A stretch of DNA of 51,444 nucleotides from Trueperaceae bacterium (GTDB lineage Bacteria; Deinococcota; Deinococci; Deinococcales; Trueperaceae): positions 1 through 51,444 of the forward strand of contig REEJ01000184.1 in NCBI GenBank assembly GCA_007695125.1. Direction: 5' to 3'. Below are positions 34,148-47,200 of this stretch, piece by piece. The position numbers were made by a program, and so were the translations under genes. A model generated the notes under the pieces. That model saw only the letters and a list, made by a program, of their open reading frames with translations, did not search any database and was not told the DNA's origin. Numbering within the stretch: position 1 is the first letter of the stretch; every line of letters starts with the position of its first letter.

Positions 34148-35544
34148 GCGTCCACTCCCATGACCTCACGGTACCGCGCGATGTACTCGCGCGCCGACGC
34201 CTGCCACGACCTGTCGTGCGACATCGCGAGCCGCTGCATCGCTCGCCACGCCACGCCGTCCCAGGCCGAGCGCGCCTCGAGCGCCGCGGCGACGAGCGCC
34301 GAGGCGCTGGCAGCCTCGAACACGAAACCGTCGCGCTGGTGCGTCACGGTGTCGCGCAGGCCGCCCGTGGCGCGCACGATCGGCAGGGTGCCGTAGCGCT
34401 GCGCGATCATCTGCGACAGGCCGCAGGGCTCGAAGCGACTCGGCACCGCCAGCGCGTCGCTGCCGGCGTAGATGCGGTGTGCCAACCCCTCGTCGTGCGC
34501 GGAGCGGAAGGCGACGCGACCGGGTGCGTCCGCCTCCGCCTCCGCCGCCAGGCGCTCGAGCTCGGCGTCGCCGCGGCCCAGCAGCGCCAGGCGCCAGCCC
34601 TGCTCGAGCAGCTGCGGAAGCGCGGCGAGCAACAGGTCGATGCCCTTCTGGTCGGCCAGCCGGGTGACCACGCCGAGCACGGGCCCGCCGTCGTCGAGGG
34701 CGAGCTCGCCCTGCAGCGCGGTGCGGCATGTGGCCTTGCCCGAGACGTCGGCGGCGTTGTAGCGCGCCGCCAGGTGCTCGTCGCTCGCGGGGTCCCAGAG
34801 CAGCGTGTCGATCCCGTTCAGGATCCCCACCAGGCGTTGCCCCAGCGCCGCGAACGTGGTCTCGAGGCCGAAGCCGTAGGCCGGGTCGCTGAGTTCCTCG
34901 GCGTAGCTCGGCGACACCGTCGTCACCACGTCGGCGAAGCCGACGGAGGCGCGCAGCAAGTTGGCCTGCTCGTCGTGCTCGAGGTGGCTGCCGATCAGCT
35001 CGAGCGGCAGGCGCGCCCAGTGCAGGACGTGCGCGAGCGGCGCGACGCCTTGGTACTGGACGTTGTGGACGGTCGCGACGCTCGGACGGCCCGGGAAGCC
35101 GTCCGGCAGGTGCCACGCGCGTTCGAGCAGCACCGGCAGCAGGCCGGCGTGCCAGTCGTGGGCGTGCACCACGTCGGGGACGAAGCCGACGCGGGCGGCG
35201 ACGGCGGGCACGGCGCGGCAGAAGCGCGCGAAGCGGCGCACGTCGTCGGCGTAGCCGTAGGCCTCGTCGCGCCGGAAGTCGGGATGGCCGACGAACGCGA
35301 AGCGCACGCCGTCGCGCTCGAGCGTGCCGACGCCGACGCTGTCGATGCCGTCGGCGAAGGGCACGTCGACATCGCCGATCCACAGCGGCTCGGCGTCGCC
35401 GCCGAGCCGGGCGTACCACGGGGTCACGACGAGGACGTCGACGCCCTCCGCCGCCAACGCGGCGGGCAGGGCGGCGGCGACGTCACCCAGGCCACCGGTC
35501 TTCGAGAACGGCGCCACCTCGGCGCTGGCATGGAGGATCTTCAC
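34144..35544 (-). CDS. glgA: Glycogen synthase (ADP-glucose, GT5)
   Basis: A 466-residue GT-B glucosyltransferase that extends alpha-1,4-glucan. Key features: MKILHASAEVAPFSKTGGLG with the ADP-glucose-binding KTGGLGD, VHAHDWHAGLLPV, TVHNVQYQG, LVGILNGID, TRLADQKGIDLL and the C-terminal EPCGLSQMIAQRYGTLPIV. GTG 35544 has no ribosome site but a -10-like TATGGT ends six bases before it. Confidence 0.95.
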   Translation of the reverse strand: MKILHASAEVAPFSKTGGLGDVAAALPAALAAEGVDVLVVTPWYARLGGDAEPLWIGDVDVPFADGIDSVGVGTLERDGVRFAFVGHPDFRRDEAYGYADDVRRFARFCRAVPAVAARVGFVPDVVHAHDWHAGLLPVLLERAWHLPDGFPGRPSVATVHNVQYQGVAPLAHVLHWARLPLELIGSHLEHDEQANLLRASVGFADVVTTVSPSYAEELSDPAYGFGLETTFAALGQRLVGILNGIDTLLWDPASDEHLAARYNAADVSGKATCRTALQGELALDDGGPVLGVVTRLADQKGIDLLLAALPQLLEQGWRLALLGRGDAELERLAAEAEADAPGRVAFRSAHDEGLAHRIYAGSDALAVPSRFEPCGLSQMIAQRYGTLPIVRATGGLRDTVTHQRDGFVFEAASASALVAAALEARSAWDGVAWRAMQRLAMSHDRSWQASAREYIARYREVMGVDA

Positions 35545-35550
35545 GCGCCG

Positions 35551-35556
35551 ACCATA
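35551..35556 (-). promoter_or_regulatory. Candidate -10 element for leaderless glgA
   Basis: TATGGT on the minus strand, six bases before GTG 35544. It is divergent from TATACT at 35604, so about 50 bases separate two opposing promoters. Confidence 0.45.
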
Positions 35557-35603
35557 CCGCGCGCGATGCGTGCGGCGTTACCGTTCTCATGCCCGTGCGT
35601 CCA

Positions 35604-35609
35604 TATACT
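35604..35609 (+). promoter_or_regulatory. -10 element (TATACT) for the S41 protease transcript
   Basis: TATACT, a near-consensus hexamer in very GC-rich DNA, ends six bases before the ATG of a nine-codon mini-ORF (35616). No strong -35 at 17 bases. Confidence 0.5.
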
Positions 35610-35615
35610 CGGGGC

Positions 35616-35645
35616 ATGACGAATACCGCGACGGCACCCGCATGA
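35616..35645 (+). CDS. Leaderless nine-codon mini-ORF coupled to the S41 protease
   Basis: MTNTATAPA followed by TGA; the stop overlaps the protease start as ATGA. The ATG is placed where transcription should begin. Ribosomes could load on the leaderless mini-ORF and restart on the protease, which lacks an obvious ribosome site of its own. It could also be a chance ORF. Confidence 0.4.
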   Translation: MTNTATAPA

Positions 35646-36997
35646 GACGCCGCCTCATCCCGGTCACCGTGGTGGCTGCCCTGCTCGCGACCGTGCTGGT
35701 CGTGCAGGCGCAGCTCTCGCGCGACTACACGTCCGAGTTCATGAACAACCCCGCTGGGCGCGCCCTCGTACAGACGTACGGCGCACTCAAGTCCGGCTAC
35801 CTGAGCGACATCGACGACGACGCCGTCATCCGCGGCGCCATCACCGGCATGCTCGAGGCCCTCGACGACCCGTACACCTACTACCGCGAGCCGCGCAGCG
35901 CCAGCATCGACGCACAGGACCGCACCGGCTCGTTCGAAGGCATCGGCGTGGCCCTGACCACGCTCAATCGCTCGACGGGGCGCGGTGTCGAGGTCCTCAA
36001 CGTCTACCGCGACGGGCCGGCCTGGGAGGCCGGCGTGCGGCGTGGCGACATCTTCATGGACGTCGACGGCGTCGACGTCTCGGACGTCACGACCACCGAG
36101 CTCGTCGACCTGGTTCGCGGACCGCGTGGTACGACCGTGCGCATCACCTTCCAGCGCCCCGGCGAGAGCGAGAAGGTCACGTTCGACATCGTCCGCGACA
36201 CGATCGAGCTGATCGAGGTGTCGACGGCCATGATCGACGGCGACATCGGCTACCTGTCGCTCCGCACCTTCGGCAACCAGCGCGTCCACGAGCAGGTCGT
36301 GGAGGGGCTCGCCAGGTTGCAGCTCGACGGCGCCACCTCGCTGGTGCTCGACCTCCGCGACAACGGCGGCGGCCTGCTGACCCAGGGGATCTTGGTGGCC
36401 GACGAGTTCCTGGCGAGCGGCGACATCGTGTTCCAGCGCGCTCGCGGCGTGACGCAGCGCCTCGCCACCGCCGATCCCACCGGCTCGGTCGACATCCCGA
36501 TGGTGGTGCTCGTGAACCGGCAGTCCGCCTCGGCCTCCGAGATCGTGGCCGGCGCGCTGCAGGACAACGGCCGGGCGCTCGTGATCGGCGAGAACACCTT
36601 CGGCAAGGGCGTCGCCCAGAGCGTCATCTCGCTCGCCGACGGCGGCCAGCTGGCGTACATGTCGTTCGAGTGGCTCACGCCCCAACGCCGCAGCATCACC
36701 GAAGAGGGCATCACGCCCGACGTGATGATCCGCGACACCCGCCTGGCGCAGACCGTGTTCGTCGACGGCCGCGGCGGCTTCGAGGGGCAGTTGGTCGAGA
36801 TCGTCATCGACGGCGAGATCGTCGGCACCGGCACGGTGGACGACGACGGCACCTTCTCGATCATCACGACCGGCGCGCGTCCAGAGCTCTCCGAGGTGCA
36901 GGGCGAGGCCCTGATCGACGTCGACAGCGACGCGATCCTGGCGCGCGGCGTCGAGGCGCTGCGGGCCGGAGAGTCGCCGCCGGTGGCGGCGCGCTGA
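35642..36997 (+). CDS. Carboxy-terminal processing protease (S41 family)
   Basis: A 451-residue exported protease. N-terminal signal/anchor (about 5-23), PDZ domain (about 95-175, GDGPAWEAGVRRGDIFMDVDG-like region ending GTTVRITF), and an S41 core with LVLDLRDNGGGLL, VNRQSASASEIVAGAL and ENTFGKGVAQ. Ser297 and Lys322 (25 apart) would be the Ser/Lys dyad. An extra C-terminal segment of about 80 residues is rich in Val/Ile/Gly. It most resembles CtpA/CtpB. Upstream in-frame sequence is antisense to glgA, so ATG 35642 is used. Confidence 0.92.
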   Translation: MRRRLIPVTVVAALLATVLVVQAQLSRDYTSEFMNNPAGRALVQTYGALKSGYLSDIDDDAVIRGAITGMLEALDDPYTYYREPRSASIDAQDRTGSFEGIGVALTTLNRSTGRGVEVLNVYRDGPAWEAGVRRGDIFMDVDGVDVSDVTTTELVDLVRGPRGTTVRITFQRPGESEKVTFDIVRDTIELIEVSTAMIDGDIGYLSLRTFGNQRVHEQVVEGLARLQLDGATSLVLDLRDNGGGLLTQGILVADEFLASGDIVFQRARGVTQRLATADPTGSVDIPMVVLVNRQSASASEIVAGALQDNGRALVIGENTFGKGVAQSVISLADGGQLAYMSFEWLTPQRRSITEEGITPDVMIRDTRLAQTVFVDGRGGFEGQLVEIVIDGEIVGTGTVDDDGTFSIITTGARPELSEVQGEALIDVDSDAILARGVEALRAGESPPVAAR

Positions 36998-37043
36998 GCA
37001 GCGACGCCTCGGCGCCGCCAGCGCCGCGCGCGGGAGGGGCGAC

Positions 37044-37802
37044 GTGATCGAGGTCGACGCGCTGCACAAGCGCTACGGCGCGCTGCGCGCCGTCGACGGC
37101 GTCGCCTTCACCGTCGCGCGCGGCGAGGTGGTCGCCTTGCTCGGCCCGAACGGGGCCGGCAAGTCGACCACCATCAAGTGCATCACCGGCCTGGTCCGCC
37201 CCAGCGCGGGCGCCGTGCGGCTCGATGGCTTCGACGTGGTCAGCCAGGGCGACCGCGCCAAGGCGGCGCTCGGCTACGTGCCCGACCGGCCCTACCTGTA
37301 CCCGAAGCTGACGGGGCGCGAACTGGTGCGCTTCATCGGTCGCCTGCGGCGCGTGCCCGACGCCGAGCGCCAGGCCGAGCGCTGGCTCGACGCCTTCGCC
37401 CTGACGGAGGCGCAGAACGCGCTGATCGAGACGTACAGCCACGGCATGCGGCAGCGCCTCACCTTCGTGACCGCGCTGCTCCACGACCCGCGGGCGCTCG
37501 TGGTCGACGAGCCGATGGTCGGGCTCGACCCGCGCGCGGCGCGCCAGGTCCGTGACCTCTTGCGGCGCCACGCCGAGCGCGGCCGCGCGGTGCTGCTCAC
37601 CACCCACTCGATGGACGTCGCCGAGGCCGTCGCCGACCGCGTGCTCGTCATGCATCGCGGCACCGTCGTCGCCGGCGGCAGCATGACCGAGCTGCGCCGC
37701 GCGGTCGGCCGCGACGACGCCGACCTCGAGGCGATCTTCTTGCAGCTGACCGAGGAGGCGCAGCGCTCGCCACCGCCGTGGCACGACGAGAGCGTGGCGT
37801 GA
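37044..37802 (+). CDS. ABC transporter ATP-binding protein
   Basis: A 252-residue ATPase: Walker A LLGPNGAGKSTTIKCITGLV, Q-loop region GYVPDRPYLYPKLTGREL, a signature that is degenerate (TYSHGMRQRLTF in place of LSGGQ), Walker B ALVVDEPMVGLDP and switch His in LLTTHSMDVAE. This type powers exporters with a single membrane partner. GTG 37044 has GGGAGGGGCGAC upstream; the 3' end overlaps the permease gene. Confidence 0.93.
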   Translation: MIEVDALHKRYGALRAVDGVAFTVARGEVVALLGPNGAGKSTTIKCITGLVRPSAGAVRLDGFDVVSQGDRAKAALGYVPDRPYLYPKLTGRELVRFIGRLRRVPDAERQAERWLDAFALTEAQNALIETYSHGMRQRLTFVTALLHDPRALVVDEPMVGLDPRAARQVRDLLRRHAERGRAVLLTTHSMDVAEAVADRVLVMHRGTVVAGGSMTELRRAVGRDDADLEAIFLQLTEEAQRSPPPWHDESVA

Positions 37803-39526
37803 GCCGCAGCGATCCGGTCGCCGCGCCCGCGGCTCCGTCCGTGGCCGCCGCCGGCTTCGGCGCCGGCGCCTGGCCGCTCGTCGCACTGCGCGCCCGCGCG
37901 CTGCGCAACGCCGTGCGGCTCGCCCCCCTGCGCTACGCGCTCGGCGTCTCGCTCCTGGCCGCCGTCGGCTGGGGCATCGGCTGGGCCACGCTGCGCGGCG
38001 TCACCTTCGTCGACCAGTTCCCCGCCATCGGCAGCATCGCCGACGCCGCCTTGCAGCGCAGCGTCGAGGCGCTCGTCACCCTGCTGATGCTGGCGGTGGC
38101 GTTCTCCGTCCTGACGACCGCGATCACGACCCTCTACGCCTCCGACGACCTGCCCTTCCTGCTGGCCCTGCCGCTCGAGGCGCCGCGCGTGTTCGGCCTG
38201 AAGGTGGTCGAGACGTACCTCAGTTCCGCGCTGGTGCCGGCGCTGCTGACCGTGCCGGTGCTGGTCGGCCTGGGGTTGGCGCGCGACGCGCCCTGGACCT
38301 TCTACCCGGCGGCGCTCGTGGCCGTCCTGGCGCTGTTCGCGGTGCCCGTGACGCTCGGCGCGCTGGCGGCGCTGGTGTTGATGCGCGTGGCGCCCGCCGG
38401 CCGCGTCAAGGAGGCTGCGACCGCCCTCAGCGTGGTGCTGGCCGCCGGGCTGATCCTGGGCCTGCGGGCGCTGCGCCCCGAGCAGCTCACCGACCTCACC
38501 CCCGAGGAGTTCGAGGTGTTCCTGACCACCTTCGCCGACCTCGGCGTCGGCTGGCTGCCGCCGGGCTGGGCCTCCAGCGCCATCTGGAGCGCGCTCGACG
38601 GCGCCGTCGCCAGCGCCGCGCTGCTGCTGCTCGTCGCCGCCGCGGCGCTCGGCCTGTGGGGCGTGGGGCGGCTCGCGGCGGTGGCGTACCGCGAGGGCTG
38701 GGTGCGCGGACTCGACCACCACCACGGCCGCGCCGCCGACCCTCGCAGTCGCGCCGCGGCCTGGTGGGAGTGGCCGTTGGCGCGGCTGGGACCGACCGGG
38801 GCGGTGGTGGTCAAGGACGTCCGCGTGCTGATGCGCGACCCGACGCAGTGGTCGCAGCTGCTGGTGCTGGTCGCATTGGCCGGGGTCTACCTGGTCTCGA
38901 CCGCCAGCGTGGCGGTCGAGGGCCAGCGCTTCCGCGACGCGCTCGGGACGCTCAACGTCGCGTTCCTCGGCTTCCTCGTGACCGGCGTCGGCGTGCGCCT
39001 GGCGTTCCCGGTGGTGTCGCTCGAGGGCGAGGGCTGGTGGCTGCTGCGCACCGGCCCGCTCCGCACCCGCTCGCTGGTGCTCGGCAAGTTCCTGCACGCG
39101 CTGCCGACGCTGCTGGTGCTCGGCGGCGGCCTCGGCATCGCCCAGGCGCTCGTGCTCGACGTCACGCCGGTGCTGGCCACCGCCTCGGTGGTCGCCGGCC
39201 TGTGCGCCGCGGTGGCGGTGGCGGGGCTCGGCGTCGGCCTGGGCGCGGCCTTCCCGCGCTTCGACGCCACCAACCCCGCCGAGATCCCGATGTCGCCCGG
39301 CGGCCTGCTCTACATGACGATCGGCCTGGCGTACGCCGCCGCCCTCACGACGGTGCTGGCGTACCCGGCCTGGATGGCGCTCGTCGACCCGGCCAGCGCG
39401 GTCTGGGCGACCCCGGAGGGCCGGCTGGTGCTGCTCGCCGCGGTCACGCTGACCGCGCTCGTGGCGCTCACGTCGCTCGCCTTCGGCACGTGGCGCCTGC
39501 ACCGGCTCGAGACCGGGCGGGAGTGA
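37799..39526 (+). CDS. ABC exporter permease
   Basis: A 575-residue polytopic protein with about twelve membrane helices in two halves separated by a soluble segment (EGWVRGLDHHHGRAADPRSR). It has no ATPase motif. GTG 37799 overlaps the ATPase stop (GTGA), so the two form one transporter. Substrate cannot be told. It ends eight bases from the convergent pckA stop, with no room for a separate terminator. Confidence 0.85.
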   Translation: MSRSDPVAAPAAPSVAAAGFGAGAWPLVALRARALRNAVRLAPLRYALGVSLLAAVGWGIGWATLRGVTFVDQFPAIGSIADAALQRSVEALVTLLMLAVAFSVLTTAITTLYASDDLPFLLALPLEAPRVFGLKVVETYLSSALVPALLTVPVLVGLGLARDAPWTFYPAALVAVLALFAVPVTLGALAALVLMRVAPAGRVKEAATALSVVLAAGLILGLRALRPEQLTDLTPEEFEVFLTTFADLGVGWLPPGWASSAIWSALDGAVASAALLLLVAAAALGLWGVGRLAAVAYREGWVRGLDHHHGRAADPRSRAAAWWEWPLARLGPTGAVVVKDVRVLMRDPTQWSQLLVLVALAGVYLVSTASVAVEGQRFRDALGTLNVAFLGFLVTGVGVRLAFPVVSLEGEGWWLLRTGPLRTRSLVLGKFLHALPTLLVLGGGLGIAQALVLDVTPVLATASVVAGLCAAVAVAGLGVGLGAAFPRFDATNPAEIPMSPGGLLYMTIGLAYAAALTTVLAYPAWMALVDPASAVWATPEGRLVLLAAVTLTALVALTSLAFGTWRLHRLETGRE

Positions 39527-39533
39527 CGCCTGG

Positions 39534-41120
<1,587 letters not shown>

Positions 41121-41161
41121 GGGTCCTCGGCTTCCTAGGGGACGGTGCCCCCGGTCACCCG

Positions 41162-41167
41162 GTTATA
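41162..41167 (-). promoter_or_regulatory. Extended -10 element of pckA
   Basis: TGG-TATAAC on the minus strand, about 42 bases before the ATG. The short leader contains a small GGGG/CCCC hairpin and a GAGG ribosome site. Confidence 0.45.
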
Positions 41168-41239
41168 CCAGCGGCGGCGCGTCACGGACGCTGGGCACGG
41201 CGGCGCCGGTACACGCCGCCGAACGGCAGGCGTCCGGCC

Positions 41240-44200
41240 TCACCAGCGCAGCGTGACGCCGAGCCGCGCCGTCTGGCGCTCGGTGCGCAGGTCGACCCCG
41301 GCCTCGAGCGCGAACGAGCGGCTGATGTCGTAGCGCACCGCGGCCGACACGCCCGGCACCGGTTGGCCCGCGCCGGCGATGGGGAAGTCGAGCCGGCCCG
41401 AGAGGTCGAACGCCACCGGCCCGAGGTCGTAGGTGAGCAGGACCTCGTTCGTGAACGCGAAGGCGCGCTCCGCGTCGTCGAAGGTACCGACGCGGTACGA
41501 GGCGAACAGTTCGTCGGAGAGGTAACCGCCGAAGCGCAGCGACACGCCGAAGGGATCGCCGCTGCCATCGAAGAGGTCGGTGAGCGCGGTCGTGCGGATC
41601 TCGACCAGGTCGATGCCCAACGCCTCCGAGAGCGCGGCCTGCAACTCGGAGACCACGAGCAGGTCGAGCGCCGTATCGAGCGCCGTCTGCGCGACGGCGC
41701 CGGCGAACGCGCCGCCGCCCCCGGGTTCGAGCCTGCCGAGCGCGATCAGGCCCAGCAGCTCGAGGTCGGTCAGCGGCCGGGCGCCGGCCGTGAGCCCGTT
41801 CTGTACCGTGGCCACCTCGATCGTCGCGTCGCTGGTGAGGCTCGGCACCAGGTCCAGGTTCACGTCCCCATCGTCGTCCGTGGTGACGTCCGCGTCGAAC
41901 GCCAGGACGACCTCGAAGCGCGGCCCGGGCGGGGTCACGAAGGTGATCGCGCTGCCCGGCACGACGACGCGGGCCTTCTCGAACGTGCTGCGCGCGACCA
42001 CGCTGATGCGCGGCAGCACGCCCTGCGATGGGTCGAAGCGCGCGTCCGCGCGCACGAGCTCGAAGTCGCGCCCCGAGAAGCGGAAGGTGCCGCGCAGCGC
42101 CGTCGCGTTGCCCTGCAGCAGGGGCTCGGCGACGCTGCCCGTGAGCGTCAGGTCGAAGGCGGCCTCGGCGCTGCCGAGCGTCTCCGAGATCGTCACGCGC
42201 TGTGGGGCGACGATGCGGATCTGATCGAACACCACCAGCGACTGCGCGGCGCGGCGTGCGGCGCGCTCGCTGGCGCTGAGCGGCGGCGGCGCGCCGGGCT
42301 CACCCGGGACCGCCGCGGCCCTGGCGCCCAGGTCGACGCGCACGCTGCTCGCGTCGATGTTTCCGGAGAGCACCAGGCCATCGTCGAGGCGGGCGCGCAG
42401 GTCGGCGTCGAGCACGGCGTTGCCGACGAACAAGAAGGGCAGCGCCAGCTGCAGGCCGCGCCCGACGGCGCGCAGGTCGAAGGGAGCGAGCGTGCCGTCG
42501 ATCCGGAACGGGGCGCCGAGCACACCGTCGACGAGCAGCGACGGCGCACCTCCGCTGCGCTGCGTCAACGTCGCCTCGATCCCCTCGAGGCGCCCGAGCA
42601 GCGGGATGTCGAGCCCGCCGAGCGCCACGAGCTCGACGTCGTCGAGGTCGAACGGGCTGAGCCGCAGACGGCCGCCCCCGGTGACGCGGAGCGTGCCCTC
42701 GAGCGGCGCGATCGCCGCGATCTCGAGCGCGACCGCCAGGGTGTCGCCTTCGAGTCGCACGTCACCGTCCCTGAGCTCGTAGCTGGTGCCGGCGACGTCG
42801 ACCTGCAGCCCCGCGCTGGCGACCGTCACCACCGGCTGCGCGATGGTGCCGCTCCCGACGATGCTCAAGTCGCCCTCGGCGCTGACGCCGTAGCGCGCCA
42901 GGGCGGGCACCAGGCCGAGCAGCGGGCCGAAGTCCGCGGCGTCGGCGCTGAGTTGGAGGTCGATGCGTTCGGGCCGCACCTCGCCGCTCGCCTGCCAGGC
43001 GCCACGGCCCTCGAACGAGGCCTCCTGGATCCGCAGCGCACCGTCGGCCAGATCGAACGCGATGCGACCCGTCGTGACCACGCCGGCGCGCTCGAGCCGA
43101 ACGTGCTCCGTGGCGACCCGCAGGTCGATCGGGGTGGCGTCGCTCGGGTCCCAACCGGCGCGCACCACCCCGGTCACCTCGGCGCTGACGTCGCTCGGAC
43201 CGACCAGCCCTTCCGCGAGCGTGTGCAGCGGGAAACGCTCCAGGCGGGCCAGGGCCTCGAAGCGGCCGCCCTGCCACGACACCGCGACGTTGCTGCCCAC
43301 GCCGCCGGTCGGGCCGCCGGTCCCCTCGATGCGGACGTCGGCGCTGGGCCGCGCCAGGTCGGCCGCGACGGTGGCGACCAGCGGGATGTCGCGCTCGGCG
43401 ATCCGGAGGTCGCCCGCCACGAGCTGCCCGATGGCCTGGTCGCCTCGGACCACCAGCGATCCCGTGACCACGCCCGTCAGGAAGGGGACCGCCGTGGCGA
43501 CGCCCGGCACGTCACGCAGGTCGAGCGCCGCGATGCGGAGGTCGATGCTGCGCGCCACGCCCGCCACGTCGGGGTACCACTCGGCGAGCAGGGCGGCGGG
43601 CAGGGGCGTGGTGCCGCGAGCGTTGAGCGCGCTGCGCCGCGAGCGCAGCATGAGGTCCAGGTCGACGCCTCCACCGATGCCGCGGACGTTGCCGTCCACA
43701 CGGATCGGCGCGCCCACCGCAGCGTCGACGACCACGTTCGCGAGCGCCACCGAGCCGGACACGCCGTCCCCGGGCGCCGCTCGGAGTTCGCCCTGCAACC
43801 CCGCCTCGCCGTCGGACGACGGCCACGTGACGTCGCCCCGCACCACGATGGCGCGTGTCGCCAGGTCGGCGTCGAGCTGCAGCGACCAGGGCGCCGCACT
43901 CGTGACCAGCAGACGCCCGTCGGCGAAGGTGAGTTCGGCCTCGAGCGGGGCGCGTGGATCGAAGCCCAGGGGCCACCACGGTGCGTCGGCGAAGGCGGCG
44001 AGATCGGCGCGCACGCGGGCCTCGACCCGCTCCACGCCGTCCGCCGTCCCGTCGATCCGCACGCCGACGCCGGCGAGCGGCAGCGTGAGCGCGTCGACGC
44101 GCACCGCCCCGTCGGCGCCGAGGGCGATCGAGCCCTGCACGCTGCCGCGCCCGACCAGCCGCAGGCCGTCGCTGGCCAGCGCCTGGACGCTCGTCGCCAC

Positions 44201-47200
44201 CGGGCCGTCGGGCAGCGTCTGCTCCAACCAGCCAGCCTCGATCAGCGCGCTCGTCGCGCGCACGCGCAGTGCGCCGGCCTCGGTTCCCTGCAGCCCGACG
44301 ACCACCGGTCCGAGCGCCACCCTGACGTCGCCCGTGGCGCGCAGCGGCCGCTCCGCGTCGTCCCAGCTGCCGCGCAGCCGCAGCAGCCCGCCGGCCTCTG
44401 CGGCCGGGGCGGTGAGCTCCAGGTCGAGCTCCGGCCAGGCCCGGCCTGCCAGGCGCACCGCGCCGACGTCGTCGAGCGCGGCGGTCGCGTCGACGTCGAG
44501 CGCGTCGCCGTCGAAGCTCACGCTCAGTGCAGCGAGGTCGTCCAGCGCGGCGTGGCCGGCCAGACTCGGTACTGGCCGCTCGCCCGCCAGCGTGACGTCG
44601 GCGCGCAGGTCGCGGCTGGCCAGGGTCGCGTCCGCCAGGCCGACGCCGCCCTGCCAGACGCCCAGGGCCGTGCGCTCCACCACGCCCTCCAGCCGCCCGG
44701 AGAGCGCCTCGCCGGCCACGCGCAGCGCGCCGCTGCCGGCGCTGGGGTCGAGGTCGCCGTCGAGCTCGACGGCGAGCGGCGCGCCGCCGAGCGAGCCGGT
44801 GAGCGTGGCGCGCACGGTGAGGGCGTCGATGCCGCCAGCGAGCACGAGGCCGAGCCGTGCGTCGGCGCCGAGCGGCGGCAGCGCGACGTCGGCGAGCGTG
44901 GCGGCGACGCGTCCCTCGGGCAGCGCCAGGTCGAGGTGCCCCCAGTCGCCCGCGAGCGACCAGTCGGCGCGCGCGCCCCCCGTGCCGTCCAGGCGCGCGT
45001 CGCCGAGCGCGACGTCGGCGATGGCGAGACCCTCCACGGTCCCGCTCGACGCCGGCCAGGGACCGTCGACCCAGTGCAGCTCGGCGTCGAGCGCTCCCGC
45101 GAGGGCGGGCGTCAGCAACACCAGGTCGCCGCGCACGGCGACGCTCCACGGCGCGCTGGACACGTGCAGCGTCAACGCCTCGGGGTCGGCCTCCCAGGTG
45201 ACGCCGATGCCGTCGGCCAGCGTGCTCACGCGCAGCGCGACACCCGGCGCGAGCTCGACGCGTCCGTCGGCGCGCAGGTCGCCGGGCTCGTAACGACCCT
45301 GGAGCACGGCGATCACGTCGCCGCTGCGGAGGTCGGCGTCGATGCTCGCTCGTTCCGCGCGCGGCCGCACCTGCGCGCGCAGGCTCCCCTCGACCCCGTC
45401 GTCGGCGCGCAGCACGAGGCTGACCAGGGGATCGGCGGCTGGGCCGGTGACCTGGAGGTCGCCGGCGTACCGGCCCGGAACGCCCTCGACGCGCCCGGCC
45501 GCCAGCACCAACACGCCGGCGAGCTCCGCGTCGGCGAGGGGTCGGTCGAGCCGGGTGGTCAGCGTGAAGGGGCCGGTCAGGCGGCCCGTGAGCGCCGGCC
45601 CGAGCTCCAGGTCGGCCAGGTCGAGGTCCGAGCGGCCCGTCACGTCGAGGCGACCGTCGGCGCTCAGGCGGCCTTGGCCGCTGACGCTGCCGCCGGGTAG
45701 GTGCAGCCGCAGGTCGTCCGCGACGACCACCGGGCCCTCGTCGCCGAGCGTCGCGTCGAGCGTCAGCGACGCGCGCGGTTCGTCGAGCCAGGGCAGCCAG
45801 GCGCGCACGTCGACGTCGGCGAGTCGCAGCTGGGCCCGCCCGCCCGCGTCGTCCCACCGCGCGCTGGCGCTGAGGCCCTCGCCGACGAGGTTGGCGCGCA
45901 GGGCGCCGGCGTCGAGCCAGGCGCGGCCGTGCGCCGCGACCGGGCCGACCAGCGCGAGGGCGGTGTCGAGCGTCGTTCCGGCGGCTCCGCCCGTGGCCTG
46001 ACCCGACACCGCCAGGCGCCAGGCGTCGATGCCGGCGCCCGCGAGCGGCACGTCGAGGTCGAGGTCGAGCTCCCAGCCGTCGCTGGGGTCGGCGGCGAGT
46101 CGGCCGCCGATGGAGCCGGCCGGGGCGTCGGCGAGCCAGGTGGCCGCGCCGATCTCGAGGTCGCCAGCGCCGACCACGTCGGCGCTGAGCCGAGCGTCGG
46201 CGGGCAGGCCAGAGATGTGCGCGACGGCGCCGCCGCCGAAGCCGTCGCCGCCCTGCCAGGTGAGATCGCTCGTCAGGTCCAGGTCGACACCCGCCAGCGT
46301 TCGCTCCAGCGTCCCCACCAGGCGCGCGCCGCCGCCTTCCCACACGAGGTCGAGCGTGTCGTCGAGTCGAGCGCGCCAGGCGCCGCGGTCGTCGTCCGGG
46401 CCGGTGATCTCGACCACGGCCTCGTCGTCGTGCCAGCGCACCGGGCCGCGCAGGTGGAGCGGGGCGGCGAAGCCGTCCACGTCGAGCGCGAACCCGGCGC
46501 CGCTGGCGCTGACCTGCAGCGGCAGGCCGGCGGCCGTGGCGTCGAGCTCGGCGCTCACGTGCCACGGGCCGGCCGCGCTGCGGTCGTCGGCAGCGTCGAC
46601 GCCGAGCGACAGCCGCTCGTCCAGCCAGGTCGCCGTGACGGCGACGCCGTCCCAGGTGGCGTCGGCGGTCGCGGCGTCCAGGTCGCCTTGCAGTGCGAGT
46701 TCGGTCGGCCCTGCCAGCAGCGTGCCTGCCGCCGCCACGCGCCAGGCTCCGGTGGGGTCGTCGGGCGAGTGCTCGATGGTGCCCGCGAGGTCGCTGTCGG
46801 GTCCCGTGAACTGCGCGCTGGTGGCGCGCAGCGAGGTGTCGCCGGCGAGCGCGAGCCGCCACGGTCCGGTGGCCTCGGCGAGGGCCAGGGTCCAGGCGTC
46901 CTCGGTCAGGCTGGCCGCGACCGTGACCTCGACCGACGCCACGCGCAGCGTGCCGTCGGCATCGAGGGCCACGTCGACCGCACCGTCGCGGAGCGCGAGG
47001 TGCGCGCCGCCGCTCAGCGCGCCGCCGAGCGGGAGGTCGAGCGCCGCCGCGAGGGCGTCGACGTCGAGGTCGGCCAGGTCGGCGAAGGCGCGAACGCCGG
47101 CTGCGTCGTACGAGACGTCGGCCGAAGCCCAGGCCGCGTCGGCGGGACCGACCCGGACGCGGCCCGCGCCCGCGTCGGCGTCGCCGCTCAGCCGCGCCGC

